Shown: positions 23,218 through 32,153, counted from the first letter of the stretch. The stretch is 64,000 bases of DNA from Actinomadura cremea (GCF_014648495.1 NZ_BMRF01000004.1:1-64000); one strand, 5' to 3'. A program made the numbers and translations. The notes: generated from the letters alone by a model not told the origin.

Positions 23218-23771
23218 CGCAGCAGCCGCCGCAGCGTCTCCAGGCAGCGGGCCCGGGTGGGTCCGACGCTGCCGAGCGGGATGCCGAGGGCGGCCGCCAG
23301 CTCCTCGTAGCTGGCGGCCAGGGCGTACAGCCGCAGCAGCGTGCCGCAGCGCTGGGGGAGGACCCGCAGCGCGGCCCCGACCCGGTCGAGCCGGTCGCGC
23401 GCCAGCACGATGTCGTCGGGACCGGGACCCGGGTCCGCGGACGGTTCCGCGGGCCCGCACCCCGGGAACGTGCGTCCGTGGACGCGCACCACCCGCAGGC
23501 TCTCGTGCCGCGCCGTCCGCGCGAGCCAGGCCCGGACCGCGCCGGCCTCCCGCACCGCGTCGATGTGCTCCACGAGGCGCAGCCAGGTGGTCTGCACGAC
23601 GTCGCGCGCGTCGGCGTCGGCCAGCCCGTGCGAGCGGGCGACGGCCCACAGCAGCGGGCTCTGCTCGTCCACCAGCCGGGCCCACGCGGCACCGTCGCCG
23701 TCGCGGGCCCGGTCCACCAGTTCGCCGACGTCGCCGATGCGGACGTCCGTGTTCGTGTCGTGCCGGGCCAA
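23214..23771 (-). CDS. ECF-type sigma-70 family factor
   Basis: This is a 185-residue sigma factor. Region 2 covers about 20-90 (DADARDVVQTTWLRLVEHID is the region 2.2 helix) and region 4 about 130-185 (LRLYALAASYEELAAALGIPLGSVGPTRARCL, a helix-turn-helix). The start is a TTG with GGAGGGAG upstream. It directs RNA polymerase to a small regulon, probably including its own operon. No membrane anti-sigma factor is adjacent; the next gene is a small soluble protein. A subtilase gene lies 93 bp upstream on the same strand. Confidence 0.88.
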   Translation of the reverse strand: MARHDTNTDVRIGDVGELVDRARDGDGAAWARLVDEQSPLLWAVARSHGLADADARDVVQTTWLRLVEHIDAVREAGAVRAWLARTARHESLRVVRVHGRTFPGCGPAEPSADPGPGPDDIVLARDRLDRVGAALRVLPQRCGTLLRLYALAASYEELAAALGIPLGSVGPTRARCLETLRRLLR

Positions 23772-23864
23772 TGAGAACTCCCTCCGAGCCCCCCGCGGAC
23801 CGACAACTTTACGATTCGAACAAGGACGAGCACCCAGAGTTATCTTTCCGCCATCAGCTCGTAG

Positions 23865-25031
23865 TCAAGACCTGATGATTACGCCGAGGTCCGGGTGGGT
23901 ACGCCGCCTCGCCTGGTCGAGGACCCTGTCCGCCGCGGCCACCGCCCCGAGGTCCTCGGACGCGGCCAGCCCCGCGATCAGCCCCGCGACCATCGGCGTC
24001 GCGAACGACGTCCCGCTCCACGTCGCGAACCCGTCGAACCGGTCGGGATCGGCGCCGCCCGCCTGCGGCCGCGGCCCGTCGAACCGGACGAAACTGCTCT
24101 CCACGTCCACCCCCGGCGCGGCGGCGTCCACCCACCAGCCGTAGTTGGAGAACGGGGCCCGGTCGTCCCCGTCCAGCGCGGCGACACCGATCACCGACTT
24201 GAGCGCGGCGGGCCAGAACGGCCGGTCGCTCGCCGCGTTCCCCGCGCACGCCACCACGACCGTCCGGCGGCCCAGCGCGGCGATCGCCCGGGACAGCACC
24301 GGCGACGGACGGTCGTCGTAGGTGTGGCAGCCGAGCGAGAGATTCACCACGTCGGCGCGGTCGCGGTCGGCGAGCCGCGTCAGCGCCCGGATGACGCCCA
24401 GCTCGTCGCCGACTCCGTCCCCGCCGAGGACGCGGCGCGCCCGCAGCCGCGCCGTCGGCGCGTGCCGCAGGACGACCCCCGCGACGAACGTCCCGTGCCC
24501 CGCCTGGGCGTCCAGCTCGCGGTCGAGGTCGGCGTCGAGGACCTCGGCGTCCTCCTCGCGCTGCTCGCGGAACCAGTCCGCGTCCTGGTACCAGGGGTGC
24601 GGCGACAGGCCCGTGTCCAGGATCGCGACGGTGACGTCGCGGCAGGCGTCCGCCGCCGGGCGCGGCGCCGGGACCGGGCGCGCCGGACGCGGGCGGTCCG
24701 CGGGCCCGCTCCACCACATCGGCTGCCCGTGCACCAGGTGGTTCGGCGCCACCGCGAGCCGGCGGTGCGGCCCGTCCCCGCCCAGCTCCGCCGCCAGCTC
24801 GCACACGTCCGGCCGCGCCGGCGCCCGCAGCCGCAGCCGCGCCACCCCGGCCCCGTCCTCCCGCGCGTCGCACCAGCGCCGCACCAGGTCCTCCGCGGCG
24901 GCGGCGTCGTGCCCGGCGACCAGGAGCTGATCGCGGCGGATCAGCGCGGGCCGTCCCGGGACCGGCTCCACCACGACCGCGTCCCGGTGCCGCGCCAGCA
25001 CCCGTTCCAGGACCGCCTGCTGATCGAACAT
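23865..25031 (-). CDS. S8 (subtilisin-like) serine peptidase, cytoplasmic
   Basis: This 388-residue protein has the complete triad: Asp in AILDTGLSPHPW (about 139), His in AGHGTFVAGV (about 177) and Ser in SGTSFATPMVAG (about 340), plus the oxyanion Asn in ACAGNAA. The start ATG at 25031 has GGGAGGCGAGG upstream and is preferred over a longer frame. There is no signal peptide, unlike secreted subtilases, so it should act inside the cell. The first 130 residues form an uncharacterised domain that may act as a prodomain or sensor. As the first gene of the subtilase-sigma-CHAT operon it is a candidate activator or partner of the CHAT protease. Confidence 0.9.
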   Translation of the reverse strand: MFDQQAVLERVLARHRDAVVVEPVPGRPALIRRDQLLVAGHDAAAAEDLVRRWCDAREDGAGVARLRLRAPARPDVCELAAELGGDGPHRRLAVAPNHLVHGQPMWWSGPADRPRPARPVPAPRPAADACRDVTVAILDTGLSPHPWYQDADWFREQREEDAEVLDADLDRELDAQAGHGTFVAGVVLRHAPTARLRARRVLGGDGVGDELGVIRALTRLADRDRADVVNLSLGCHTYDDRPSPVLSRAIAALGRRTVVVACAGNAASDRPFWPAALKSVIGVAALDGDDRAPFSNYGWWVDAAAPGVDVESSFVRFDGPRPQAGGADPDRFDGFATWSGTSFATPMVAGLIAGLAASEDLGAVAAADRVLDQARRRTHPDLGVIIRS

Positions 25032-25283
25032 CGTTCCTCGCCTCCCGTTGATCGCTCTGTGCACACATGGTGCCGCAACAGTGACCGTGCGTAGCGCGAA
25101 ATCGGACGGAGCGCTCACGGGAGACGATCAACGGTGTGCATGGCGTGGTCAAGCGTTCGACAAACAGCGAACTCGCGGTGGTGCGACCCGTGCCGATGAT
25201 GCACAATGAGGGACGCGGACGCCGACCTGGGACGTACGAGGCCGTAGGGGAAGACGAGCCTCGGTACAGATCCAGGAGGTCCG

Positions 25284-25778
25284 GTGACCGCACGTGGCGT
25301 TTTCTACGTCCACTCCGCGCCACCTGCGCTGAGCCCGCATATCGAGTGGGCCGCCGCAGGTGTCCTCGGCGTGCCCGTTTCCCTTGAATGGGCTGATCAG
25401 GCGGCCGCGCCGGGGACGCTGCGCGCCGAACTGCATTGGGAGGGCAAGCCTGGGACGGCCGCGGGCATCACGTCGGCGCTGCGGAGCTGGAAACTGGTGC
25501 GCTTCGAGGTCACCGAGGATTCCACTCCGGGCACCGACGGCGTCCGCTACAGCTTCACCCCGTCACTCGGGGTCTTCACCGGCGTGATCGGCGCCAGCGG
25601 CGACATCATGGTGCCCGAGGACCGGCTGCGCTCCGTCATGGCCAACGCCGCCGTCGGCAAGGCCAACCTGGAGAACGAGCTGGACCACCTGCTCGGCACT
25701 CCGTGGGACAACGAGCTCGAGCCGTTCCGCCGGGCGGGCGACGGCGCCCCCGTGCGCTGGCTGCACGCCGCCGTCTGA
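25284..25778 (+). CDS. DUF3145-family protein
   Basis: This 164-residue protein starts at a GTG with ggagg 6 bp upstream. The opening ARGVFYVHSAPPALSPHIEWA and the later SFTPSLGVFTG and LLGTPWDNELEPFRRAG are the signature of DUF3145. The family is confined mostly to Actinobacteria and commonly sits beside the FabD-FabH-ACP-FabF genes, as here. That suggests a link to fatty-acid synthesis, but no activity is known. It is convergent with fabF. The short repeat at 25771-25811 begins at its stop codon. Confidence 0.9.
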   Translation: MTARGVFYVHSAPPALSPHIEWAAAGVLGVPVSLEWADQAAAPGTLRAELHWEGKPGTAAGITSALRSWKLVRFEVTEDSTPGTDGVRYSFTPSLGVFTGVIGASGDIMVPEDRLRSVMANAAVGKANLENELDHLLGTPWDNELEPFRRAGDGAPVRWLHAAV

Positions 25779-25811
25779 CCGGTCCGGACCCCGCCCGTCT
25801 GACCGGTCCGG
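25771..25811. repeat. Two direct 17-bp repeats at the DUF3145 stop
   Basis: CCGTCTGACCGGTCCGG occurs at 25771-25787 and 25795-25811. The first copy contains the DUF3145 stop codon. This looks like a small tandem duplication. Confidence 0.7.
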
Positions 25812-25894
25812 TCGATGGCCGACCGCCGCCCTGCCCGGAGCGCGCTCGCCCCGCAACGAGCACGCCCGGAGTTCGGCGAGCCAGGGCGTGGTAA

Positions 25895-25935
25895 CGGAAC
25901 GGCCCGGGTCCCTGATGGGGCCCCGGGCCGTTCCG
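25895..25935. terminator. Terminator between DUF3145 gene and fabF
   Basis: A perfect 14-bp stem (25895-25908 with 25922-25935) around a 13-nt loop lies between the convergent genes and ends 14 bp from the fabF stop. Confidence 0.8.
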
Positions 25936-25948
25936 CGGAGTTCGAGGG

Positions 25949-27256
25949 TCAGACGGCGCGCTGGAAGGCGACCGACACGTTGTGGCCGCCGAAACCGAAC
26001 GAGTTGTTGAGCGCGGCGGCGGGACCGTCCGGGAGCTTGCGCGGTTCGTCGCGCACGATGTCGAGGTCGACCTCGTCGTCCATGTCCTCCAGGTTGGCGA
26101 CGGCGGGCACGACGCCCTCCTTCAGCGCGAGGAGCGTGAAGACCGACTCCAGCGCGCCGGCGCCGCCGAGCAGGTGCCCGGTCATCGACTTGGTCGCGGT
26201 GATGACGGCGGCGCGGGCGGCGTCCTCGCCGAGGCCGGCCTTGATGGAGGCGAGCTCGGCGACGTCCCCGGCCGGGGTTGAGGTGGCGTGCGCGTTGATG
26301 TGCACGATGTCCTCGGGCCGCAGACCGGCGTCTTTCAGCGCCCGCTGCATGGCCTTGGCCTGACCGGACCCGTTCGGGTCGGGCAGCACGATGTCGTAGG
26401 CGTCGCCGGAGTAGCCGCAGCCGGACGCGTAGCCGACGACGTTCGCCGAGCGGGCGCGGGCGTGCTCCTCCGACTCGAGGATCATGACCGCGGAGCCCTC
26501 GCCGAGCACGAACCCGTCGCGGTTCTTGTCGTAGGGGCGGGACGCGCGCTCGGGCTCCTCGTTGCGGGTCGACATCGCCCGCATGGCGCCGAACGACGCC
26601 ATCTGCAGCGGGTGGATGCAGGACTCGGTGCCGCCGCAGATCACCACGTCGGCGCGGCCCGCGCGGATCATGTCGATGGCGTAGCCGACGGCCTCGCCGC
26701 TGGACGCGCAGGCGCTGACCAGCGCGTGCGACCCGGCCATCGCGCCGAACTCGATGCCGACGTGCCCGGAGGCGCCGTTCGGCATCAGCATCGGGACGGT
26801 GAAGGGCGAGACCCGCGACCAGCCCTTCTCCCGGAACACGTCGTAGCTGTTGAGGGCGGTGTGCAGGCCGCCGATGCCGCTGGACAGCACGACGCCGAGC
26901 CGTTCGCCGTCCACGGTGAAACCGCCGTCGACGCCGGCCCGCTCCATGCCCTTCTGCGGCTTGCCGCCGGTCGACGGCGCGAACCCGGCGTCCACCCACG
27001 CCTCGCGCGCGGCGATCAGCGCGATCGCCTGGCTGCGGTCGAGGCGGCGCAGCGTCTGCCGGGGGATGCTCTCGGAGGGGTCGACCTTCAGCGTCGCCGC
27101 GAACTGGACGGGCAGGTCGTCGACGTTGTCCCAGTCCAGCTTGCGAACCCCGGACTCTCCGGCGAGCAGGGCGGACCAGGTCGACGGCAGGTCGCCGCCG
27201 AGAGGGGTCGTTGCACCGAGACCGGTCACGACGACCCTGGTCTGGCTCTTGCTCAT
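25949..27256 (-). CDS. fabF: Beta-ketoacyl-ACP synthase II
   Basis: This is a 435-residue condensing enzyme of type II fatty-acid synthesis. It elongates acyl-ACP with malonyl-ACP in the cytoplasm. The active-site cysteine is in SACASSGEAVG and the two histidines are in NAHATSTPAGD and FGFGGHNVS, giving the C-H-H triad of KAS I/II enzymes. Length is normal for FabF with a slightly long N-terminus. It is the last gene of fasR-fabD-fabH-acpP-fabF and follows acpP by 76 bp. Regulation is probably through FasR. Confidence 0.95.
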   Translation of the reverse strand: MSKSQTRVVVTGLGATTPLGGDLPSTWSALLAGESGVRKLDWDNVDDLPVQFAATLKVDPSESIPRQTLRRLDRSQAIALIAAREAWVDAGFAPSTGGKPQKGMERAGVDGGFTVDGERLGVVLSSGIGGLHTALNSYDVFREKGWSRVSPFTVPMLMPNGASGHVGIEFGAMAGSHALVSACASSGEAVGYAIDMIRAGRADVVICGGTESCIHPLQMASFGAMRAMSTRNEEPERASRPYDKNRDGFVLGEGSAVMILESEEHARARSANVVGYASGCGYSGDAYDIVLPDPNGSGQAKAMQRALKDAGLRPEDIVHINAHATSTPAGDVAELASIKAGLGEDAARAAVITATKSMTGHLLGGAGALESVFTLLALKEGVVPAVANLEDMDDEVDLDIVRDEPRKLPDGPAAALNNSFGFGGHNVSVAFQRAV

Positions 27257-27332
27257 GTTGTTCTCCTTGCCGGCTGGAGGGGGGTCGGATCGGGCGCGCC
27301 GTCCGGGGCGGCGGCGCGCCGTCCCCGCATCG

Positions 27333-27584
27333 TCAGGCCTTGAGCTTCTGGACGAAGTTGATGACGTCCTGGACCGTCTTGAGGTTGCGGAGCTCGTCGT
27401 CGGGGATCTCGACGCCGAACTCGTCCTGCGCGGCCACGGCGATCTCCACCATCGACAGCGAGTCGATGTCGAGGTCGTCGATGAAGTTCTTCTCCGGAGT
27501 CACTTCGGCCTTGTCGATGCCGACGATGTCGTCGATGATCTTGGCGAGGCCCTCGAGGATCTCGGCTTCGGTGGCGACTGCCAT
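27333..27584 (-). CDS. acpP: Acyl carrier protein
   Basis: This is an 83-residue acidic four-helix protein. The serine in IDSLSMVEIA receives the 4'-phosphopantetheine arm. The start is the ATG at 27584; upstream frame extensions are arginine-rich and unlikely. It carries the growing acyl chain between FabD, FabH and FabF. The following lysine-containing end (VQKLKA) is usual for actinobacterial ACPs. It sits between fabH and fabF with 58 and 76 bp gaps, so it may have its own ribosome site and higher translation. Confidence 0.95.
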   Translation of the reverse strand: MAVATEAEILEGLAKIIDDIVGIDKAEVTPEKNFIDDLDIDSLSMVEIAVAAQDEFGVEIPDDELRNLKTVQDVINFVQKLKA

Positions 27585-27642
27585 GGTTTCGCTCTCTTCC
27601 TTCAGTGGGTTGGTCCGGGGGCCGCGGCGCGGGCGCCGCGAC

Positions 27643-28611
27643 CTACGGGATCTGGATGACTTGGGCAGCGTAGGACAGCCCGGCGCCGAACCCGACCAGC
27701 AGGGCCGGGGCACCGGACGGCACGTCACCACGTTCGATCATGCGGGACATCGCCAGCGGGATGGACGCTCCCGAGGTGTTCCCCGACTGGACGATGTCGT
27801 CGGCCACGACGGCGTTGACGGCCTTCACCTTGCGGGCGATCGCCTCGATGATCCGCAGGTTGGCCTGGTGCGGGACGATCGCCGCGAGGTCCTCGGGGGC
27901 GACCCCGGCGCGCTCGCACGCCTCCAGCGCGACGGGCGCGATCGCGGTCGTCGCCCAGCGGAAGACGGCCTGGCCCTCCTGCCGGATGAACGAGTGCCGG
28001 TCCGGAATGATGATCTTGTCGAAGCCCTCCCCGGCGCTGCCCCACACGACCGGGCCGATGCCGGGCTCGTCGCTGCCGGTGACGACGGCCGCGCCCGCGC
28101 CGTCGGCGAAGATGATGCAGGTCGACCGGTCGGTCCAGTCGAGCCACTGCGACATCTTCTCGGAGCCGATGACGAGCACGTTGCGCGCGCTCCCGGCCCG
28201 GACGGCGGCGCTGGCGGTGCCGAGCGCGTAGCAGAAGCCGGCGCAGGCGGCGTTCAGGTCGAACGCGCCGGGCGCGTCGATGCCGAGGCGGTGCGCGACG
28301 GCCGCCGCGTGGCTCGGCATGGGCGACTCCGCCGAGCAGGTCGCGAGGATGACCAGGTCGATGTCGGTCGGCGCGAGGCCGCTGTTGGCCAGCGCCTTGC
28401 CGCCCGCGTGGACGCCGAGTTCGACGATGCCCTCGTCGTCCGCGGCGATGCGGCGCTCGGCGATGCCGACGCGGCTGCGGATCCAGGCGTCGTCGGTGTC
28501 GACGGTCCGCGCCAGCTCGTCGTTGGTCACGACCCGGGCGGGCCGGTAGTCGCCGAACGCCAGGATGCGCGCGCCCGCGGCGACCTCGGGGATGCGGAGA
28601 CCGGCGCTCAC
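27643..28611 (-). CDS. fabH: Beta-ketoacyl-ACP synthase III
   Basis: This is a 322-residue enzyme that starts fatty-acid synthesis by condensing an acyl-CoA primer with malonyl-ACP. The catalytic triad is visible: Cys in NAACAGF, His in IVPHQANLRI and Asn in QSGNTSGAS. The GTG start overlaps the fabD stop (GTGA). In actinomycetes FabH usually prefers branched primers, consistent with iso/anteiso fatty acids. That specificity is not provable here. Confidence 0.95.
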   Translation of the reverse strand: MSAGLRIPEVAAGARILAFGDYRPARVVTNDELARTVDTDDAWIRSRVGIAERRIAADDEGIVELGVHAGGKALANSGLAPTDIDLVILATCSAESPMPSHAAAVAHRLGIDAPGAFDLNAACAGFCYALGTASAAVRAGSARNVLVIGSEKMSQWLDWTDRSTCIIFADGAGAAVVTGSDEPGIGPVVWGSAGEGFDKIIIPDRHSFIRQEGQAVFRWATTAIAPVALEACERAGVAPEDLAAIVPHQANLRIIEAIARKVKAVNAVVADDIVQSGNTSGASIPLAMSRMIERGDVPSGAPALLVGFGAGLSYAAQVIQIP

Positions 28612-29531
28612 GAGGTGTGCGCCTTGATCAGCTCGCGGGCCTTGTCCAGGTCCGCGGGGGTCTTCAGGGCGACCTGCTCGACGCCCTTGAGCTCGCGTTT
28701 CGCCAGCCCGGTGAGCGTCCCGGCGGGCGGCAGCTCGATGACCGCGGTGACGCCCAGTTCCCGCATGGTCTCCATGCAGGCGTCCCAGCGGACGGGCGCG
28801 CTCACCTGCTCGACGAGCCGTTCGACGAACTCGCGGCCGGAGCCGACGACGGCGCCGTCGCGGTTCTGCAGCAGCTTCGCCCGCGGGTCGCCGACGGGCG
28901 CGCCCGGCGCGAGCCGGCGGAGCGTGTCGACGGCGGGGGCCATGTGCTCGGTGTGGAAGGCGCCGGCGACCGACAGCGGCCGGAGCCGCGCCTTGGCGGG
29001 CGGCTCCTCGGCGAACTCGGCGAGCCGCCCGGCGGTTCCGGCGGCCACGATCTGCCCGGCGCCGTTGACGTTGGCGGGGGTGAGCCCGTGCTTGTCGATC
29101 GCGGCGAGGACCTCGTCGGCGTCGCCGCCGAGCACGGCCGTCATGCCGGTCTCGGTGACGGCGGCGGCCTCGGCCATCGCGCGGCCCCGCTCCCGGACGA
29201 GCACCAGCGCGGCCTCGGGGCTCAGCACCCCGGCGATCGCGGCGGCGGCCAGCTCCCCGACGCTGTGCCCGGCCACCGCGTCCGGCGCCGCCGCGTCGGC
29301 CTCGGCGTACAGGACCTCGTGGGCGGCGAGGGCGGCGGCGACCAGCAGCGGCTGCGCCACGGCGGTGTCGCGGATCTCCTCGGCGTCGGCGGTCGTCCCG
29401 TACCGGATCAGGTCGAGCCCGGTCACGGCCGACCACCAGGCGAGCCGGTCGGCGACGCCGGGGATCTCTAGCCATGGCTCTAGGAAGCCGGGGGTCTGAG
29501 CGCCCTGGCCGGGCGAGGCGACGACAATCAC
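28608..29531 (-). CDS. fabD: Malonyl-CoA:ACP transacylase
   Basis: This is a 307-residue enzyme that loads malonyl units onto ACP. It begins with the family's SPGQGAQ motif, and the nucleophile is the serine of AGHSVGELAAA. The second-site histidine follows in GAFHTEHM. The start codon is GTG. It is the first enzyme gene of the fatty-acid synthase operon, 93 bp downstream of fasR. That gap holds a near-perfect inverted repeat likely to be the operator. It may also supply malonyl groups to polyketide synthases elsewhere. Confidence 0.95.
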   Translation of the reverse strand: MIVVASPGQGAQTPGFLEPWLEIPGVADRLAWWSAVTGLDLIRYGTTADAEEIRDTAVAQPLLVAAALAAHEVLYAEADAAAPDAVAGHSVGELAAAAIAGVLSPEAALVLVRERGRAMAEAAAVTETGMTAVLGGDADEVLAAIDKHGLTPANVNGAGQIVAAGTAGRLAEFAEEPPAKARLRPLSVAGAFHTEHMAPAVDTLRRLAPGAPVGDPRAKLLQNRDGAVVGSGREFVERLVEQVSAPVRWDACMETMRELGVTAVIELPPAGTLTGLAKRELKGVEQVALKTPADLDKARELIKAHTS

Positions 29532-29597
29532 AGCGACAAGCCTGCCCTTAAGGGGTCCCGGGTGCCGATGCGGATGAGTACGAAGTTTCGTCGTGAG

Positions 29598-29619
29598 GCT
29601 TTGTAAGACCTCTACAAGC
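29598..29619. promoter_or_regulatory. Inverted repeat in the fasR-fabD gap (candidate FasR operator)
   Basis: TTGTA-N7-TACAA, extended by GCT on one side and GC on the other, sits 67 bp upstream of fabD and just past the fasR stop. In Streptomyces FasR acts on the fabDHPF promoter region. A dyad at this position is the expected target, although no consensus comparison was possible here. Confidence 0.5.
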
Positions 29620-29624
29620 GGGGG

Positions 29625-30836
29625 TCACCCGCGGGGCGCGCGGTTCGCGAACCTTCCGAGTACGAGGGCGATCCGCAGCGTGAACGCGTTGCGTCCGTCC
29701 GTGGGCGCGAGCCCGGTCAGCTCGGTGACGCGCCGCAGCCGGTACCGGACCGTGTTGGGGTGGACGAACAGCATCCGCGCGGTGGCCTCCAGCGACGACC
29801 CCTGCTCCAGGTAGGTCGTCAGCGTGTCGAGCAGCGGGGCCCCGGCGGCGAGCATCGGGTTGTACACGCCGTCCACCAGGTAGCGGCGGGCGTCCTCGTC
29901 GCCGTCCAGCGCACGCTCGGGCAGCAGCTCGACGGCGAGCACGGGACGCGGCGCGTCCGGCCAGCCGGCGGCGGCGCGCAGCCCGGCGACGGCGGCCTGC
30001 GCGGACACCGTCGAGTCGTACAGGTCGTCGACCTGCGGTCCCACGACGACGGGCCCGGGGCCGCACTTGGCGGCGATCGGCCGCGCCGCCTCCAGGGGGT
30101 CGTTGTCGCCGCCGACGATGACGATGACCCGGGGGCCCTGGACGCCCGCGAGGACGTCGGCGCGCGCGCGGCGCGCGGCAATCTGCATCTGGTCGATCGT
30201 GACCTCGGGCTCCTCGTCCTCCGGCGTGAACCCCGCGATGACGGTGACGGGCTTGGACGTCCAGCCCAGTGCGGCCGCCCACGAGTGCATGCCGTCGTCG
30301 ACCTCGCCGCGCATCACCGCGTTCACCACGAGCGCCTCCAGCCGGGCGTCCCAGGCGGCGCGGGTCTCGGCGGCGCGCGCGTACACCTGTGCCGCACCGA
30401 ACGCGACGTCCCGCGTGTACCGCAGGATGGCCTCGCGCAGCTGCTGCTCCCCGCCGGGCGCGGCCAGCTCGTCCAGCCGCGTCTCCACCACGTCGATGAT
30501 CACGCGGATCATGTCGATGGTGTGGTGCAGCTTGATCGAGCGCATCAGCTCGCGGGGCGCGGTGCCGAACACTTCACCGGCGATGGCCGGGCGCGCCTGC
30601 TCGTCGTTCTTGAACCACTCCACGAACGCGGCGATGCCCGCCTGGGCGACGAGCCCGATCCACGAGCGCTGGTCCGGCGGCATCCGCCGGAACCAGGGCA
30701 GCTTGCGCTCCATGCTCGCCAGCGCCGCGGTCCCGAACGTGCCCATCGCCTTCTCCAGGCGCAGGGTCGTCTGCTCGCGGACCCGCGCGGCGGTCTCGGG
30801 CTCGGGCTCGGTATCGGCGTCGCTCGCGGTGTTCAC
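29625..30836 (-). CDS. fasR: PucR-type regulator of fatty-acid synthesis (FasR)
   Basis: This is a 403-residue protein. The long N-terminal region (about 25-150) is helical, the middle is a GGDEF-like/PucR region, and the C-terminus has a helix-turn-helix at about 350-390 (LEATARMLFVHPNTVRYRLRRVTELTG). The position immediately upstream of fabD-fabH-acpP-fabF and the PucR architecture match Streptomyces FasR, which activates this operon. The start is uncertain: GTG 30836 (used here) follows a GGGAGG that is very close, and an in-frame GTG at 30881 would add 15 residues. Confidence 0.85.
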   Translation of the reverse strand: MNTASDADTEPEPETAARVREQTTLRLEKAMGTFGTAALASMERKLPWFRRMPPDQRSWIGLVAQAGIAAFVEWFKNDEQARPAIAGEVFGTAPRELMRSIKLHHTIDMIRVIIDVVETRLDELAAPGGEQQLREAILRYTRDVAFGAAQVYARAAETRAAWDARLEALVVNAVMRGEVDDGMHSWAAALGWTSKPVTVIAGFTPEDEEPEVTIDQMQIAARRARADVLAGVQGPRVIVIVGGDNDPLEAARPIAAKCGPGPVVVGPQVDDLYDSTVSAQAAVAGLRAAAGWPDAPRPVLAVELLPERALDGDEDARRYLVDGVYNPMLAAGAPLLDTLTTYLEQGSSLEATARMLFVHPNTVRYRLRRVTELTGLAPTDGRNAFTLRIALVLGRFANRAPRG

Positions 30837-30893
30837 CCTCCCAGAGTGCCACCCCGCCGCCGATGACCCGGTCGCGACCACGCGGGAGCGCCC

Positions 30894-32153
30894 TCACCCG
30901 TGCCGCGGCCGCTCGAAGCGGCGCACCAGGATCGTGAACCCGGCCAGGACGAGCGCGAACACCGGCAGCCACGCGAGCCGGTGGACGATCCAGGCCCCGT
31001 CGTCCGGGCGCGTGTGCAGGCCCGCGACGGCGCCGGCCGCCAGGGCCGCCGCGACCGTCACCGTCATCATCGCCGTCTGGTGCCACAGGTAGATCGTCAT
31101 CGCCGGACGGTTCGCCGCCGCCACCGCCGCCCGCACGCGGGGCCGCCGCGTCCAGCGCGTCAGCGGCCCGTGCAGCAGCAGCGCGAGCCCGGTCTGCGCG
31201 AGGCCGAAGGCGACGGCGGCGAGCGTGGGCGGGCTGAGGTTGGAGACGTCGGCGCCCGGCACCCCGACCATGCTCGCCGGGTACCCCGCGAACGCGATCA
31301 GCGCGGCCGTCGCGGCGGCGCCCCCGGCCAGCAGGCCGACGGCCGTCCGGCGCGACCGGAGCGCGCCGCGCGCCCAGCCGGCGCCCAGGTAGAACGGCAG
31401 GAGCCAGCCGGTCAGGACGGTGCACCAGCCGATCCACGCGGGCGCGCCGAGCGCGAACCGTCCGGCGTCGACGAGCGCGGTCGCGGCGACGAGCAGGACG
31501 GCGCCCCACGCGCCGAACCGCTCCCACAGGGCCGCGACGGCCGGGGTCAGCGCGGTCAGCACCACGAAGACGGCGAGGAACCACAGGGGGCCGACCACCA
31601 GCTTGACCAGCGCGTACAGCGTGTCGCCGTCGAAGCCCGCCCACGACAGGGCCGCGACGACCGGGACCCACACGGCGACCAGGACGGGCAGCGGACGCGC
31701 GAGCCGGCCGAGCCGCCCCGCGAACCGCCGCGCCCACGGCTCGTCCGGGCGCAGGCCCCTCGCCGCCGCGTACCCGCCGACCAGGAAGAACAGCGCGAGC
31801 GTCTGCAGCACCCAGGACACGGGCGCGAACTCCGGCATGGCCTTCAGCGGGCTCGTGACGCGCAGGTCCGCGGCGTCCGCGCCGGTGGCGACGAACGCGG
31901 TGACGAACCAGTGGCCGAGGACGACGCCGAGGATCGCGAACGCCCGCAGCGCATCGATCGCCCGATCACGCTGGACGGGGCCGTCGGGGGCGGTCGTTCG
32001 CTCGCGGTCGCCCGAACCGCCGGGGCCGCGAGTCTCGCCCCACGGCGCGTTCCGGTCCCGGGCGGTCGACGGGCGGCGTCCGGCGGGTCGGCCGCGCCGG
32101 ACGGGCAGGTCACGGCCGTTCGCGGGGATGCGGGGGCGGGCGCTGTCAAGCAT
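30894..32153 (-). CDS. Acyltransferase 3 family membrane protein
   Basis: This 419-residue protein has about 60 disordered Arg/Pro-rich residues, then about ten transmembrane helices. DALRAFAILGVVLGHWF at about residue 65 is the family's opening motif with the catalytic histidine. FFLVGGYAAARG follows, and YLWHQTAMM near the end is the C-terminal signature. Such proteins O-acylate sugars or lipids using cytoplasmic acyl-CoA. The start overlaps the preceding hydrolase stop by 8 bp, so the two are co-translated. The substrate is unknown. Confidence 0.82.
   Translation of the reverse strand: MLDSARPRIPANGRDLPVRRGRPAGRRPSTARDRNAPWGETRGPGGSGDRERTTAPDGPVQRDRAIDALRAFAILGVVLGHWFVTAFVATGADAADLRVTSPLKAMPEFAPVSWVLQTLALFFLVGGYAAARGLRPDEPWARRFAGRLGRLARPLPVLVAVWVPVVAALSWAGFDGDTLYALVKLVVGPLWFLAVFVVLTALTPAVAALWERFGAWGAVLLVAATALVDAGRFALGAPAWIGWCTVLTGWLLPFYLGAGWARGALRSRRTAVGLLAGGAAATAALIAFAGYPASMVGVPGADVSNLSPPTLAAVAFGLAQTGLALLLHGPLTRWTRRPRVRAAVAAANRPAMTIYLWHQTAMMTVTVAAALAAGAVAGLHTRPDDGAWIVHRLAWLPVFALVLAGFTILVRRFERPRHG

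Noticed and set aside
20246-23875. Very long plus-strand frame (1209 codons) opposite the CHAT and sigma genes
   Set aside because: Low-complexity Gly/Arg/Pro translation, opposite to genes with clear catalytic motifs and GTGA overlaps.
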